From Brevipalpus yothersi (Eukaryota; Arthropoda; Arachnida; Trombidiformes; Tenuipalpidae), in the NCBI GenBank assembly GCA_003956705.1, contig QZCP01000127.1, positions 46,066-110,065 on the forward strand: a DNA stretch of 64,000 nt, given 5' to 3'. Made by a program: the position numbers and the translations under genes. Below are positions 50,841-63,136 of this stretch, in pieces (position 1 is the stretch's first letter; every line of letters starts with the position of its first letter). Below the pieces are notes generated by a model. It searched no databases. It saw only the letters and a program-made list of their open reading frames with translations, and was not told the DNA's origin.

Positions 50841-52739
50841 ATGTTCATGATATACGTGCCAATTTTGCATCTAATCCTAATTTTGTCCCCATCTTTTTCG
50901 ATTGTAAGAGCTCACGAAAAGAAATGTGAGGAAATCACAGTTCCTATGTGTAGAGGAATCGGTGAGTAGTGACACATTCATAATTATTCCCATCTCAATC
51001 TTCATTTGGATTGTACAGGTTACAACATGACAGTAATGCCAAATCAGTTTCACCAAGAGAAACAAGAGGAAGCTGGATTGGAAGTTCATCAGTTCTGGCC
51101 ATTGGTACAGATTAAATGCTCAGATGATCTGCAATTCTTTTTGTGCTCCATATACACTCCAATTTGCATGGATGATTATCATGAAAGTTTGCCTGCATGT
51201 AGATCAGTTTGTGAACGAGCAAAATATGGCTGCTTACCTGTGATGAAAAAGTATGGATTCCAATGGCCAGAGCATATGGATTGCAAAAATTTTCCTCTAT
51301 TCGGCAATCCAGAATCTCTCTGCATGGATCAAAAGGAAGGAAAGTTACCCGATCATCACGGTCAACCCTCGACTCCTTTGGATGATTCCGAAGTTGCAAA
51401 GGAAATTGTCACTCCATCAGCTACTGATAGATCTTCAATTGTTGGAACTAGTGACAAATTAAATCCCATAGACCTCTATTCATGCCGTTGTACATGTCGC
51501 TCTCCTCTCGTCAAATTAAATGGCAGCCATGACAGAATCCAAACTGGTGGAGTCCTTCACTGTGCTAAACCTTGTCAAGGTTTGTTCTACTCTCGACAAG
51601 ATCAGAATGTTGCTTCAAAAAACCTATCCATGATGGCCTTGGCTAGCCTAGTATGCTCAACTCTGGTTGTTGTTACTTTTCTGGTTGATCGGGATCGCTT
51701 TCGGTATCCAGAGCGAGCAATAATATCGATAGCTGCCTGCTATATCATGGTTTCCATCGGTCATTTGATGCACACCTTCATTGGCTATGAGAAGATTTCA
51801 TGCGATGGACCCATAGTTCGATACTCTGTTTTCACTCCAGGCTCTCAATGGTGTATCACCGTGTTCATTTTGACATTCTATTTCAGTAATGCTGCCTCAA
51901 TTTGGTGGATTGTGATGACAATCACCTGGTTTTTGTCAACTGGATTGCAGTGGGGCAGTGAACCTCTTTCCAAATATTCTCTCTATTTTCATCTGGCAGC
52001 TTGGATGATTCCTGGTGTAGAGTCTTTCATTGCTCTCGCTTCTGGAGCTTTTGATGCTGAACCATTCGGAGGAATATGTTCAATTGGTAACCAGGATGTC
52101 CAAAATTTATATCACTTTGTGATTTTGCCAACTTCTGCATATCTTTCCATTGGATTCATTTTTCTTTCCCTCGGCTTTGTGTCACTTTTTCGAATTCGAA
52201 GAATCATCCGATCGCAAGTTCGCTCAAGATCGGACAAGCACGGTATAAAGAGTTTAGTCTTACGGGTATTCATGTTTTCACTACTATATCTTACTCCATC
52301 GATCATCATTTTGGTGTGTAACTGGTTCGAATATTACAATCGAACTTCATGGGAACGTTCCCATAATTGTCAAAGGTGTACTATTGGGCCACATATCTCT
52401 CCACCACCTCCACTGGTTCTCAACTCACAAAATTCTATTAATTTCTCATCACTTTCATCCATTACTTCATCTTTTAAGCCATCATCAGTGAATCAAGATC
52501 CTCCTCCATTCGTCCCAGTGCATCTATCAAAGTATTTTGCCCAGCTAGCCATCGGTCTAGCTTCACTTTTTTGGATGCTCGCAGGAGAGGGAATCAATAT
52601 ATGGTCAAGATGTTTTATAAAATGTTTCTGTTGTGGCAAATACTCTTCCCATCCTCATCCTGTATCATTGACTCAACCTATTAACAGTCATTCCCTGAGC
52701 CGAAACATTAATAGTCAAAGGAATCGAGGCTATAAATAA
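50841..52739 (+). CDS. Frizzled-family Wnt receptor, divergent
   Basis: Exon 1 (50841-50961) carries the start and signal peptide (LILILSPSFSIV); exon 2 (51019-52739) joins in phase 1, total about 613 residues. The cysteine-rich domain begins CEEITVPMCRGIGYNMT and has all ten cysteines, ending near ESLCMDQ. A linker follows, then the CRCTC and GVLHCAKPC segments that precede the first of seven membrane helices. Helix marks include RYPERAIIS, IWWIVMTITWFLS and YAEVGK-equivalent loops. In canonical Frizzleds the tail after helix 7 starts with KTxxxW, which binds Dishevelled. Here the equivalent is EGINIW (residues 564-569), with only the Trp kept. The tail is short and ends without a PDZ-like motif. 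Divergence and motif loss recall insect Frizzled-3 types, but assignment needs a tree. Confidence 0.9.
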
Positions 52740-53912
52740 CAAATGATACTCTACACATTGACTTGAACTTCTGGTCCATTCAGGTCATCAATCAGTGGCC
52801 TCATGAATATAATAGATATAACTTGAAACTATGTGTCAAGTCATATTCACTAATTTCTATTGACTATCATTCATTCATCGCTATATATTCCTTATCAGGG
52901 ATATTAGGGCTACGAATGGCTCGATTCAGTATTTCAGCCATCTTTTTTTAAGTAGCCATTCTTAGCCGTTAAAAGTGTGTACAATGATCAAAGGCTCAGG
53001 AATAATTTTGAGTATAAAAAAAGGTGCAGTTTCCACAGAACTGGGAGGTTTACATAATTTATACAAGAGTTTGTCCCTATCACACCTTTATAATCAGCAA
53101 CCTGACAAGGGTTAAGTTAAGACTTTTGTGAGCTTTTGCTGAGCAAAGGAATGAAGCAGATAGAGAATTTGCTATGCGATTGGATCGACAGTTTATACAC
53201 CATACAAGTCGTGAAATTATGAATTGTGATTCGTATTCAGAGTAATCATATCTTTTCCGAGAATTTTTTCTACAAAAATAATTATTAGAATGATTTCAAG
53301 CCTCATTGCAATTTTAGTATCAATCCATCTCTAAAATATTGACTTATAAGCATTTGATTAGGGGTTCTTCGGCTTCCTTGTCAGATTCCAATGTACTGTG
53401 ACTTGCTTGTTTTTTCACTGATTCTAGGATCAATAATGCATACCAAAAGATTTAAATAACATATTCGAACGATAATAATTTGTTTATAATTCGTGTTTGA
53501 TCATCGAGCGAGCTCTTTTCAGCATCGTCAGCAATTGACACCCTTTGAAACCATTCAATGTATCATGAGAAATTCAGTCCATTTTTCACTCCGATCACCA
53601 TCAGGGATGTATCATGGAAGACAATCGGGCTAAGAGGACCTTGCAACTGTTCCCATGACAGAAAGACTCAAGAACGGCTACAATGACGTATTAGCTAGTA
53701 GAAGGGAGAGAAAAAATTTTCTGTGTTTCGTATATCATCGCTAGTGATTAATTCTCCTTCATGAAGAATCAGAACAATCTATTCTGAATTATGAGGAATG
53801 ATGCACCTTAACTTCATAAACAAAACTTGGTAACGCAATTGTAGCATTCGTAAGTCTCTGATTGGAGAGTGAAAGTTGTCCATCCTTAAAGTATTCAACT
53901 CCTTGGTCCAAT
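52740..53912. other. Intergenic region
   Basis: AT-rich, no supported exon and no clear AATAAA close to the Frizzled stop. Confidence 0.45.
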
Positions 53913-54471
53913 ATGTTCTCAAAAATTAGTTTCTTCCTTCTCATCAGTTTTTCGATTGTTTTTGCTTGTCAAGTAGAAAAACAACCCGAATCTGATTCTC
54001 CATCTACATTGGCTCCAGTAAAAACTCGATGTGGAGGTCGATCACCCTTTCAGTCCAATAATCCTTTTGGAAATCTTATTCCCGGCCTCGGTTCTGGAAC
54101 CTCTAGTGGACCAGGGCACTTTGACTAATCTTCTAGCTCAGCAGCAACAACTTATGCAATCAGTTCTACAATTACTCCAAAGATTTCAGCAAGGTTTTCC
54201 ACCATCTAACGGATTCCAGCAGCCGTTCCCCCGTAACACTGGATTTCAGCAACCTTTCCGAAGCAACACTGGTTTACAAACGAATCCTAACAATCCTAAC
54301 AATCCTAACAATCCTACTGGTCAAGTCAATCCGAACCCTGCTGGAACCATTCCAAATCCAGCAGCCACAGGACAAAATCAGCCCTCAGCATTCGGCACTG
54401 GTCAGACTGGTAATCCAACTGGAACAAACACTGGCTTCAATCCGAACAATCAATTCCCTAATGGTCGTTAA
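53913..54471 (+). CDS. Secreted Gln/Asn/Pro-rich protein, reading frame split
   Basis: The ATG at 53913 starts a clear signal peptide (ISFFLLISFSIVFA) followed by a Ser/Pro/Gly-rich segment that stops at 54126-54128. A second + strand frame, offset by one, overlaps it and runs to 54471. That frame encodes a Gln-rich run (LAQQQQLMQSVLQLLQRF), repeated FQQPFPRNTG units and tandem Asn-Pro-Asn triplets. The two are most simply one protein joined by a short intron with acceptor ATCTTCTAG at 54127-54135. Donors in compatible phase exist (near 54037, 54090 and 54106) but all are weak, so a frameshift is an alternative. Composition suggests a secreted, disordered structural, saliva or silk-like product. 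No family is recognised. Confidence 0.55.
54275..54314 (+). repeat. In-frame AATCCTAAC minisatellite
   Basis: Nine-base unit encoding Asn-Pro-Asn, about four copies inside the secreted Gln/Asn/Pro-rich protein. Confidence 0.85.
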
Positions 54472-56459
54472 TTTCAGCAATCTTTGCATTTTCTGATACC
54501 TCTGAAATTTTTCTCAAAGCACTCGACAAAAAGGAGAATTTTACGCTAGAAATCAAATTTTCTCCATTGATTAAACCCTTTTCATAGCAAAACTTATTTT
54601 TCTTCACATCGATCAGATAAATTTACTATAACTGAACCAATTCACAATGTCGCTTGCGGCACAATATTGATGGATTGTTCCATTCCAAGTTTTATGGGCT
54701 GATTTTCTCTATGATTGTGTTTTTATTCACAGATTTTCTCTCAGAGGAGATTATCCAGAAATTTTTAAGATATCAGATTCTTGGGTTGCTCAGAGGCTAC
54801 AAAAAGGTTAGAAATGGAACCGATTGACACTTCTTCGACACTATGAATTAGCGGGTTTTATCAGGAAGTGTTCCAAATCAACACATAAGTTATCATTAAT
54901 CTAAAACACTCATTTATTGAGGTCCCTCTTTTTTTAAACGATTGAGCCTTGTCACAATGGCTTATCAGCACGATAAACACTCACAATACACAGAAAGTTA
55001 TCTTGTCAAAGATATTGAACGAAAGTTACCAGTAAAAAGAGTTAAATTTTTATAATTAGAAAATTTGAGATTTTATCGGAATAGCAATGGATTTTGGCTC
55101 AGTAGGACTTTTGTTATCATTCAGGCACTGAATATTAAATAGTATCATAAAAGTATTCGTAATAGGAAAGTTTAATGAGATTTTGGTTGTTTCTCATCTA
55201 GAATCCATAATCATGAAATGCTGGATATTCTTACGTGACTTACGTCCAATCAAAGTCTTATTCTCGCTCATGAAAACTTGAATTATATTTCACTCTACAA
55301 ATAAAGACATTTTGTTTCATATGTGCTTGAATGGGGTTAATGTTCGAAAAGCTCATTTTCACCATAGTTCATTGGTTTTACAATGAGAAAAATGGAACTT
55401 AGTATAGGTCCTAATCTCGAAAAAATTCAGAAATTCACTCATTCTCATGATTACGGTGAGCTTAATTAAACTTTCTCTTTCTCTTCATCTCGAAATCTAC
55501 GAAAACTAGTGTTTTCGTAGATTTGTTCTGAATCCATTCAGAAGCTGCTTTTGTTTTGTAGTGGTCTAAAATACATCTATACAGGCTCAGGTCCGAATTG
55601 AAGTTAGTCAAAATTCTTCAGCACTCTCAGAGGAAAAGAGGAAAGTAAACTTTAAAAAATCAAGATGGGAACAATCCCTTAGGTTGAGTTTATTAAGCGA
55701 GGTAGAACCCTACACCGTGATCGAGAAAGTTTATCAGAATTCAGTATCTCTAGGAGCAGGTTAGTTCAACTACTACTGAATTTCTTCTATGAAGCTCATT
55801 TCATCTTAAAATTCTCAGTTATCGAAACTTTTCAAGCTTTTTTCTAAAAATATTAGCTGATTATGGTCAAGTAAAACTCGATCGAAAAAATCTAAATGAT
55901 CATAACTCATTCAGCTACTGGAATTAAAAATCTTCTCGACCTTTCCTCAAACAATTCATATTTAGTCTACATTTTTTTATGAGATCACAAAAATTTGCTG
56001 AATTTTACAATCGTTCTTGAAATAAAAAACTAATCTGATATAATTGTCTATAATAGACTCGAATTTCGTCCAATAAACCCAAAATGATAGCCTTATTCCT
56101 CCACTTACTATCGGATAATTTTTTTTAATCATAAGAAAACATGAAATCAAGGTTATTAAGATAAAATCAATTTATTTACATGTATACATGTACAATTGCT
56201 TTAACTTTGTGATCAGGGCTTGCTCTTGAAACTACCACCTCAAGTGTTTCTCAAGTGTCTTACGTTATTTGCTGATCAGTCTTTGAGGCCTTCAATCTCA
56301 GTAGGACAAGAGCCAAAGTCTAACTAGTGTTCTGATACTTGGAGCTTTGAAATCATTTCAACTATTTTGTGACTTCATGATCTCAATTCAATTATACTTT
56401 CTCTACTTATCAACTGAAAACTCTGAAAAAATTTCGATCTTCACTTCTGATTCCATCAA
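54472..56459. other. Intergenic region
   Basis: About 2 kb of AT-rich sequence. Nothing coding or structured is supported on either strand. Confidence 0.5.
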
Positions 56460-58248
56460 ATGATGAAAGTGCAGAAAAGATTCAACTATTCAGTTTGTTT
56501 TCTCATTTTACTTGGTTCATCACACTGTTTACCTACTCCGAACAGTCCAAAAACTCCAATAGTCACAACAGATTCTGGTGATCTCATTGGTGTCAGTGAA
56601 ACATGGAAAGACAACAATTTATCGTATTTTCTTGGGATTCCATATGCTGAACCTCCGATTGGTAGGCTACGATTCCTGAAACCATTGCCAGTCAAGCCAT
56701 GGTCAGAAGTTAAGCTTGCAACTTCATTACCACCGAGATGCTATCAACAAGAAACACCGATATTCGAATCAAGGCTGAATAAGAGTGAAGATTGTCTCTA
56801 CCTTAATATAGTTGCTCCTAGTCAAGCAATCCATCAACCAAGTACTTTGGCTATAAGAAGGCCAGTTTTCCTCTATCTACATGGAGGAGCCTTTGTTTTT
56901 GGTGCCGGAAGCGATGATCCAAATCTATCCCGAGCTCTAGTGCTGACACAGAACATCATATTGGTTACCATCAACAGTCGGTTGGATGTTTTTGGTTACC
57001 TGTATCAAGAGAAAGTACCTGAATTAGTTGGTAATCAAGGACTCTGGGATCAAAATTTGGCACTAAAATGGATTAAACGTAATATACATCATTTTGGCGG
57101 TGATCCTGAACGAATTACTTTGGGTGGCCTCAGTTCTGGTGCCAAGGCCACTAGTGCACATATATCATCTCCTCATGCTGTTGGTTTATTCAGTAATGCA
57201 TATCTACAAAGTGGGGTTGCCCTTCATTTCCAGGAAAGATCAACTACACGTGTTGGACTAGCTGGTGAAGAGCTGCTCAATGCAACTGGATGTAATAATG
57301 CGACCAAAAAGTTGCAATGTCTCCAATCATTTTCATCCTCTGAGCTAATCAACTTACGCTCTTCAAAACGATACTCATTTTCACCCATCTATGGTGATGA
57401 ATACTTACCGGATACACCGGACGAGTTTCTTGCCTCATCAACTCCTGCCCAGATTGATGTCAATGTTCTGTTTGGACTTTTGAAAGATGATGCCTCAATT
57501 TTCCTCTCAAGATTGGAGCCAGATGTAGTTGCTGAACGAAATCTGTCATTAGAAGATGGTATCAAAATTTTGAGCCACTTTGTTCGTGATGAAGTAATTT
57601 GCAATGTGTCTCAAGTGTATTTTGGAGCTTGTGGAGAAGGCAGTGACGAAAGAAAATATATTCAAGATACAAGATGGGCTTTGATAAAGTTTTATACAGA
57701 TATTTCGTTTTCTTGTCCAACCTTTCGATTTGCTGAAAGATATTCTGCACGTCAAAGGAAGGGTAGAACTTTTGGCTACTATCTGACTTTCAAGCCCACA
57801 AAGCGATCGGTCAATTTGTGTCCGAATAATCCTTATTTCGGCGTTTGTCATGCTGATGATGTGCCATTCATTTTTGGTTCACCATTGGAAGATTATAAAA
57901 GTTACACTCATGAAGATCTAATCATGAGTTTGAATATGATGAATATCTTGGGCGAATTCATTAGAGCAGGGTGAGCTTCCAGATGGGATGATCAATTCAA
58001 TTCTGATGATGTTTAATGATATTTCGATTTCTTCTATTAACAGAAAACCTCCTGACCAAGGAACCATTCGATGGCCCAGTTGGAGTGAAAAAAATGGGCA
58101 TGCTGCAATGGTTTTGAGTCCTCATTCTCTTGGAAAACTATTAAGATCCAGAATTGAAGTTTGCAAGAAAATGTATGATTTCTTTGAAGAAAATCTTTTA
58201 CCCAAACTCCACGTTTATCGAAAAGAATACTACAACCAGTTTATTTAA
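56460..58248 (+). CDS. Carboxylesterase (alpha/beta hydrolase, COesterase family)
   Basis: Exon 1 (56460-57970) and exon 2 (58044-58248) join in phase 2 across a 73-bp intron to give about 571 residues. A signal peptide (VCFLILLGSSHC) is followed by family blocks GIPYAEPPIGRLRF, SEDCLYLNI, the oxyanion-hole LHGGAFVFG and DQNLALKWIKRNIHHFGGDP. The nucleophile elbow is G-L-S-S-G with Ser225, where most relatives have G-E-S-A-G. The catalytic His is at about 464 (CHADDVPF). The acidic member, usually Glu in NxDEG, is replaced by an Asp-Asp pair (LKDDASIF, about 343-344). The enzyme is secreted or on the cell surface and probably hydrolyses esters. The C-terminus has no GPI signal or membrane helix, so it is not a typical acetylcholinesterase. 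Substrate is unknown. Confidence 0.92.
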
Positions 58249-58975
58249 ATGGATGATCGACACAATTTAAATACTCATTGTACAGAAATTAATATTGGGT
58301 ACAAAGCTGTTTGCGTCTATTTACTTGATGATTATTATCACTTTTCAAAGTTCATTTGCGCACTCATTTTCTGTTCAAAAACCAAGAAGAGTTGCACCAC
58401 TTTCTCGAATTCTTTTGGTTGAGGGTCCTTATTCTTGGTGAAATTTTCATCTAAAATCAGATAAAGAATAAAAGTTTTGCAATCGTTTGAGGCATGCTTT
58501 CTCCAGACAAAAAATCTTGATGAAAAATTTTCAGCTGGTACATGTATCATGGCTATTTTCAAGGAAAAAAACACAATCAATAAACACTTCGCTAATTGAC
58601 TTGTTCCTCTTTCTCACATCTGCACAAGGCAATCCACCTGAGACAATCTCATATCGACATTGCAATCGAGACAAAATTGTTTCCATTTTCATATTAGAAT
58701 CGATCTCCATCTTGATTATCCTTATGGATCTTCAATTTTGCTTGCAAGACAATCTCCGTGGACTTGATTCTGACACAATATTTTTTTGTTTTACACTCTC
58801 AGCAGCATACAATTTGAAAGAGGTAGCTAATACAATATATGCTATCAGCGCAACAGACAATGGCCATGAAATTGGAATCGATTTAAAAAGCCTGAAGATA
58901 TTTTTCTTCAAACTTCTGATTCCAAACGGAAAAATGTCATCAAACCCTATTGACAAACAAGTGAAAAGAATGACT

Positions 58976-59032
<57 letters not shown>

Positions 59033-59634
59033 TGGAGGCGATTGCATGAGATGGAAAAGAAATGACTATTGATGATTATTTTTCCTTGTTTCATCAAGTT
59101 GATCTGATCAACACGTCTTTAAAGAATTTAATGGATTCAATTACTCTCTTTTGGCGCGAAACTTTGAGAGGGAGAGAATTTTTCGAAGAGAGAGAGAGAG
59201 AGGAAGAGAGAGAGATGGAGGGAGAAAGGCAAGGATAAGTGGCTGTTAGGAATGGTGAGGCTGTAGAGGAATTTGCATTGATGATGGCTTGGCTTAATCG
59301 TTTGAATTTATATGATACAGTGAACACTTGTGATCAGTGATTCTTTTGGAGGGAAAACTCAAAGGGAAACGTTGCTTGATCGAATTTAGTTGGCTGACTT
59401 TTGGCTTACCTTCAGCATTGGCGACATCTACAAGAGTGCAATCTCAACGCTCCATGTCTACGAAGTACAGTTGATCGTGAAGATCGTTTCAAGAAGTGTC
59501 ATCTTTTTCACAGAATCATCTCCAACTTCACCTTCACCTTCATCTCCATCTCCATCTTCATCTTCATCTCCATCCTGTGGAAGTTCAGTGGATTTGCTTA
59601 AATTCAATCGTGTCACCTAGTCTCTTTACAAATA
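58249..59634. other. Intergenic region
   Basis: Contains AATAAA at 58467-58472, a plausible poly(A) signal for the esterase, and GA-rich tracts. A + strand frame at 58487-58981 (164 codons) has no recognisable content and ends where the GA repeat begins. Confidence 0.45.
58981..59029. repeat. (GA)n microsatellite
   Basis: About 49 bases of perfect AG on the + strand. Confidence 0.95.
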
Positions 59635-61631
59635 ATGGTTTTGGACGTTGAAGCTGGCCACGGGATTCAACTAAAAGCGATTACAGAGATCTATCAACAT
59701 TCAGGAAATACACTTTGCCCTTCAGATGTGTCCTCCCAGATTGTCAACTCAAAGGTTTCCTCAAGCAATCCAAATAGTGAAGTGCAACAATTTTACGATG
59801 GACGGTCACTATTCATCACTGGTGCAACCGGATACATTGGAAAAGTTTTAGTTTTCAAACTACTCAATGACTGTCCTGGCATAAAAAGAATCTATCTTCT
59901 TCTGAGAGATAAAAGAGGTTTCACCTTCGAAGCTCGCAAAGCAAGATATCTTCAATACGACATGTTCAATTTCCTTCGAGATCAAAGTACTCTAAGTAAG
60001 CTGTTTTTTGTCGAAGGATCGGTAGAGAAAGAATGGCTAGGCATTAGAGACGCTCTCCGCTCAACTATCATCGATGAAGTCTCTGTTGTCTTCCACTCGG
60101 CAGCTTCAGTAGATCTCACCTCAGGATACAAAGTGGCTGAGTGAGTAAATTTTAAATCTTTTTCAGAGAAATAATTAAGATCTACTGTGCTTCCTAATTT
60201 TAACTTTGCAATATGATGCATATGATAAATGAATTTGAAAGGTCCCAAGTTTTTTGATCAACACTGATAAACTTCTCCCCATCTTCTCTTCATAAACTTT
60301 TTTAGTGTCGCTTCGAATTCTAATCTTCGAGGTACCATCAATGTCCTCAGTATGTGTCGGTCTCTGAAAAACCTCGATTGTTGTGTATATGTCTCCACTG
60401 CTACTGTTTATCCTTATAAAGATGTAATCGGAGAAGAAATATATCCACTGGATGTAACAGCAGATCAATTTCTCGCTGTCATCTCAAGTAATGATAAAAA
60501 GCAAATTAAACAGCTCCTGGAGAGAGATTTAAAGCATTTTCCGAATCCATATACCATAACCAAAGCATTGGCGGAGAATCTCTGCCAAATTGAAAGCAAG
60601 AACTTTCCAATCTGCATTGTCAGACCACCGATAGTTTCGAGTGCTGTTGAAACTCCATGCGTTGGTTGGACCAATAAAATGCAAGCTTTTACATCAATCA
60701 TATTGCTTTGGGTGATGGGCTTGGGTCGATGCATGACCTGGGATCCTAATACACCAATCCAATCGGCTCCTGTCGACTATGTATGCAATGTTTTAATTGT
60801 GAGTGCTCAGAGAACGTACAAGCAGAAACGCGATTCACAGAATGTTGACTTTGATGTTCCAGTTTACAATGTGGTCCCAAGCGAGCAGAATCAAGTTACA
60901 TGGCAAGGGCTCTTGGACCTTTCTCAATCATTCGTCTATGATGCACCGAGCATGAAGGCTCTTCGATGGCCTCCTGGACAACTGATATCTCCCAGAAATC
61001 CATTGAAACTCGTGTATTCAATCATTTTCCAGCATATTGTCTTTTCGATTTTCATCGATCTGCTACTGTTAATCACCGGCAAGAAACCTCAGTGAGTAGG
61101 AGAATGAAAGTCACCCCTAAAGTTGTGAGGTTTAAATATATATATATCTCTCTCTTCCGCTTTTTTTCATTCATTCATAAAACGCACTCTAGAGTTGTAT
61201 CATTGATGATGAAAATGTTTCGAACTACAAAGTCTGTTGAATGGTTTGTGGTCAAGAAATGGAAATTCATCAACAAAAATTTCTGTACTCTATATGATGC
61301 TCTGAGCGATGTGGACAAGAAAATTTTCCCAATGAGCTTACATGACATGAATTGGAAAGAATATACGCGTGATAGCTATTATGGCTTGCGCAAGTTCGTT
61401 CTTCAAGAAGATGAAACGATGATTGAGCCAGCGATCACCAGACTCCGAAGGTATTGTGTTTCCTTTTTTTGATTCATGCTGGTCACAACGCGATGCTCTC
61501 TCCAAACTAAATTGATAATATTCTTCTCTCAATCTCTTCACTACAGGTTAACACTTTTGACCAATCTGAGCATCGCATTTTTCCTCATATTACTTGTATC
61601 AATCCCAATTTTATTGTTTTTCATCCTCTGA
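59635..61631 (+). CDS. FAR: Fatty acyl-CoA reductase
   Basis: Four exons, 59635-60140, 60306-61091, 61193-61450 and 61547-61631, all junctions in phase 2, give about 544 residues. An N-terminal extension of about 55 residues precedes FYDGRSLFITGATGYIG, whose TGxxGxxG nucleotide-binding loop is at residues 62-69. The extended-SDR core continues with VSVVFHSAASVD, YVSTATVYPY and the catalytic Tyr251-x-x-x-Lys255 in NPYTITKALAE. The C-terminal 'sterile' domain includes NMNWKEY-like DMNWKEYTRDSYYGLRKF. The last exon encodes one membrane helix (IAFFLILLVSIPILLFFIL). The enzyme reduces fatty acyl-CoA to fatty alcohol with NADPH, feeding wax-ester, cuticular lipid or pheromone synthesis, normally at the ER or peroxisome. 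An AATAAA follows at 61855-61860. Confidence 0.94.
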
Positions 61632-61854
61632 TGGCACTTCTCTCGGCTCCCTAATTTTCACACAATTGTTCCGAGATCTGGTCCTTAAATTCTTCGCTAA
61701 ATTTCATCATTCTCCACTGCCATTTTTTACTTTCACACGATTTCTTACAATTACACGATGAATACTCAGGATAAAAGTTTGATGCCTATATTTTACTTAT
61801 CCTTGAGCCTTGTATGAAGGCTAACACTTCTCTAAGATGTAGATTCATCACTTC

Positions 61855-61860
61855 AATAAA
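61855..61860 (+). terminator. Poly(A) signal of the fatty acyl-CoA reductase gene
   Basis: AATAAA about 225 bases after the stop codon. Confidence 0.6.
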
Positions 61861-62349
61861 CATTCTACTCATTTCAGACTCTCTCTCTCTCTCTCTCTTT
61901 CTCTGTTGGCCACTCAATGTTAGCCACTGAGTTTCTTTTAACTTGTTCACTCCCCCTTGCTAGCCCTGTACTGATCTGAGAAGTGTCTTCAACATCAATG
62001 CCAAAAAGTTCTAATGATAATGGTAGTGTCTGAGAAGTGTTACCTTTTCATTGATTTGCAAGGAGAGAAATGCAGTCTAGCATCATTGAGACGCTAATGT
62101 CATTCATAAAATATCAACAGGAGTTCAGAAAATTCACTATCGTTAAGAAAAGAGATGCTTCCTGGAAATTTTTTCTATCTTCAAAGGCAGTAACACGGTT
62201 AAGCTTTGCACTGACAAAGCTTGTGAGCTAGAGAATAAGAGAGAATATTCATTACTTTCTTGCTAAAAACATTTACTTCAAGCTGTATGGATGTATCTTA
62301 GGGAACGAGGGAGATCGATTTTATGAATCATCGTTATCATCATATATCT
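61861..62349. other. Intergenic region
   Basis: A short CT tract at about 61880-61904, otherwise nothing supported. It borders the tandem structured repeat. Confidence 0.5.
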
Positions 62350-62813
62350 AAAAATTATAAAGATAACAATACGACGCCGCAGTAAGGTCCACTAACGAAA
62401 TTGCAACGCCAATGTGCAAGCCGTCATAGACCTTACTGCGGCAGGATTCGGTGATCAGAGAAAGACAGAGAGAGACAGAGAGAAAGAGATCAAGAAAGAG
62501 AGACTAAGAGAGAGAGAGAGACCAAGAAAGAAAGAGAGACTAAGAGAGAGAGAGAGAGACCAAGAAAGAAAGAGAGACTAAGAGAGAGAGAGAGAGAGAG
62601 AGACCAAGAAAGAAAGAGAGAGCGACTGAGAAAGAGAAAGAGAGACAGAGAGAAAGAAACTGAGAAGGAGAGAAAGAAAGAGATCAAGAAAGAGAAACTA
62701 AGAGAGAGAGAGAAAGAGAGACCAAGAGAGAGGGAGAGATAGTTCTAAAATTTCGTCGAGGTCTTTAATGCTAATCTAGGGTTTGGGCCGGTATAACCGG
62801 CCTTTTCCACTAG
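62350..62813 (+). mobile_element. Structured repeat unit 1, Helitron-like non-autonomous element
   Basis: The unit begins with an AAAAATTATAAAGATAA block and then a perfect 14-bp inverted repeat (GCCGCAGTAAGGTC at 62376-62389, complement at 62429-62442) around a 39-base spacer. A purine-only GA-rich core follows (about 62457-62745), then TTCGTCGAG and a CTAGGGTTTG. It closes with a palindrome, GGCCGGT-ATA-ACCGGCC (62786-62802), and seven bases later CTAG followed by T. A GC-rich 3' hairpin shortly before CTAG at an insertion before T is the classic Helitron terminus, and internal inverted repeats plus a variable microsatellite core are typical of HINE/DINE-1 relatives. It has no coding capacity. 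The strand is set by the putative 3' end. A satellite monomer is the alternative. Confidence 0.6.
62457..62745. repeat. GA-rich core with higher-order period
   Basis: Purine-rich tract with a repeating ACCAAGAAAGAAAGAGAGAC/TAAGAGAG module of about 32-44 bases, at least three good copies between about 62521 and 62625 and degenerate ones around them. Confidence 0.85.
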
Positions 62814-63074
62814 TTTAAAGAAAAATTATAAAGATAATAATACGGCGCCGCAGTGAGGTCCACTAAAGAAAATCGCAACGCTAACCTCACTGCGGCAGGA
62901 TTCGATGAGCAGAGAGAGAGAAAGAGAGACAGAGAGGAAAGACAGAGAGAGAGAGAGAGATAGAAAGAGAGAACAAAAAACAGCGGAAGAGAGAGAAAGA
63001 AAGAGAAAGAAAGAGAGAGAGAGAGACCGAGAAAGAGAGAACCTAAGGAAGAGAGAGATAGGAAGAGAGACAGA

Positions 63075-63136
<62 letters not shown>

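Noticed and set aside
58487..58981. A 164-codon + strand frame between the esterase and the reductase
   Set aside because: No family content, AT-driven composition, and it terminates against the GA repeat; likely fortuitous.
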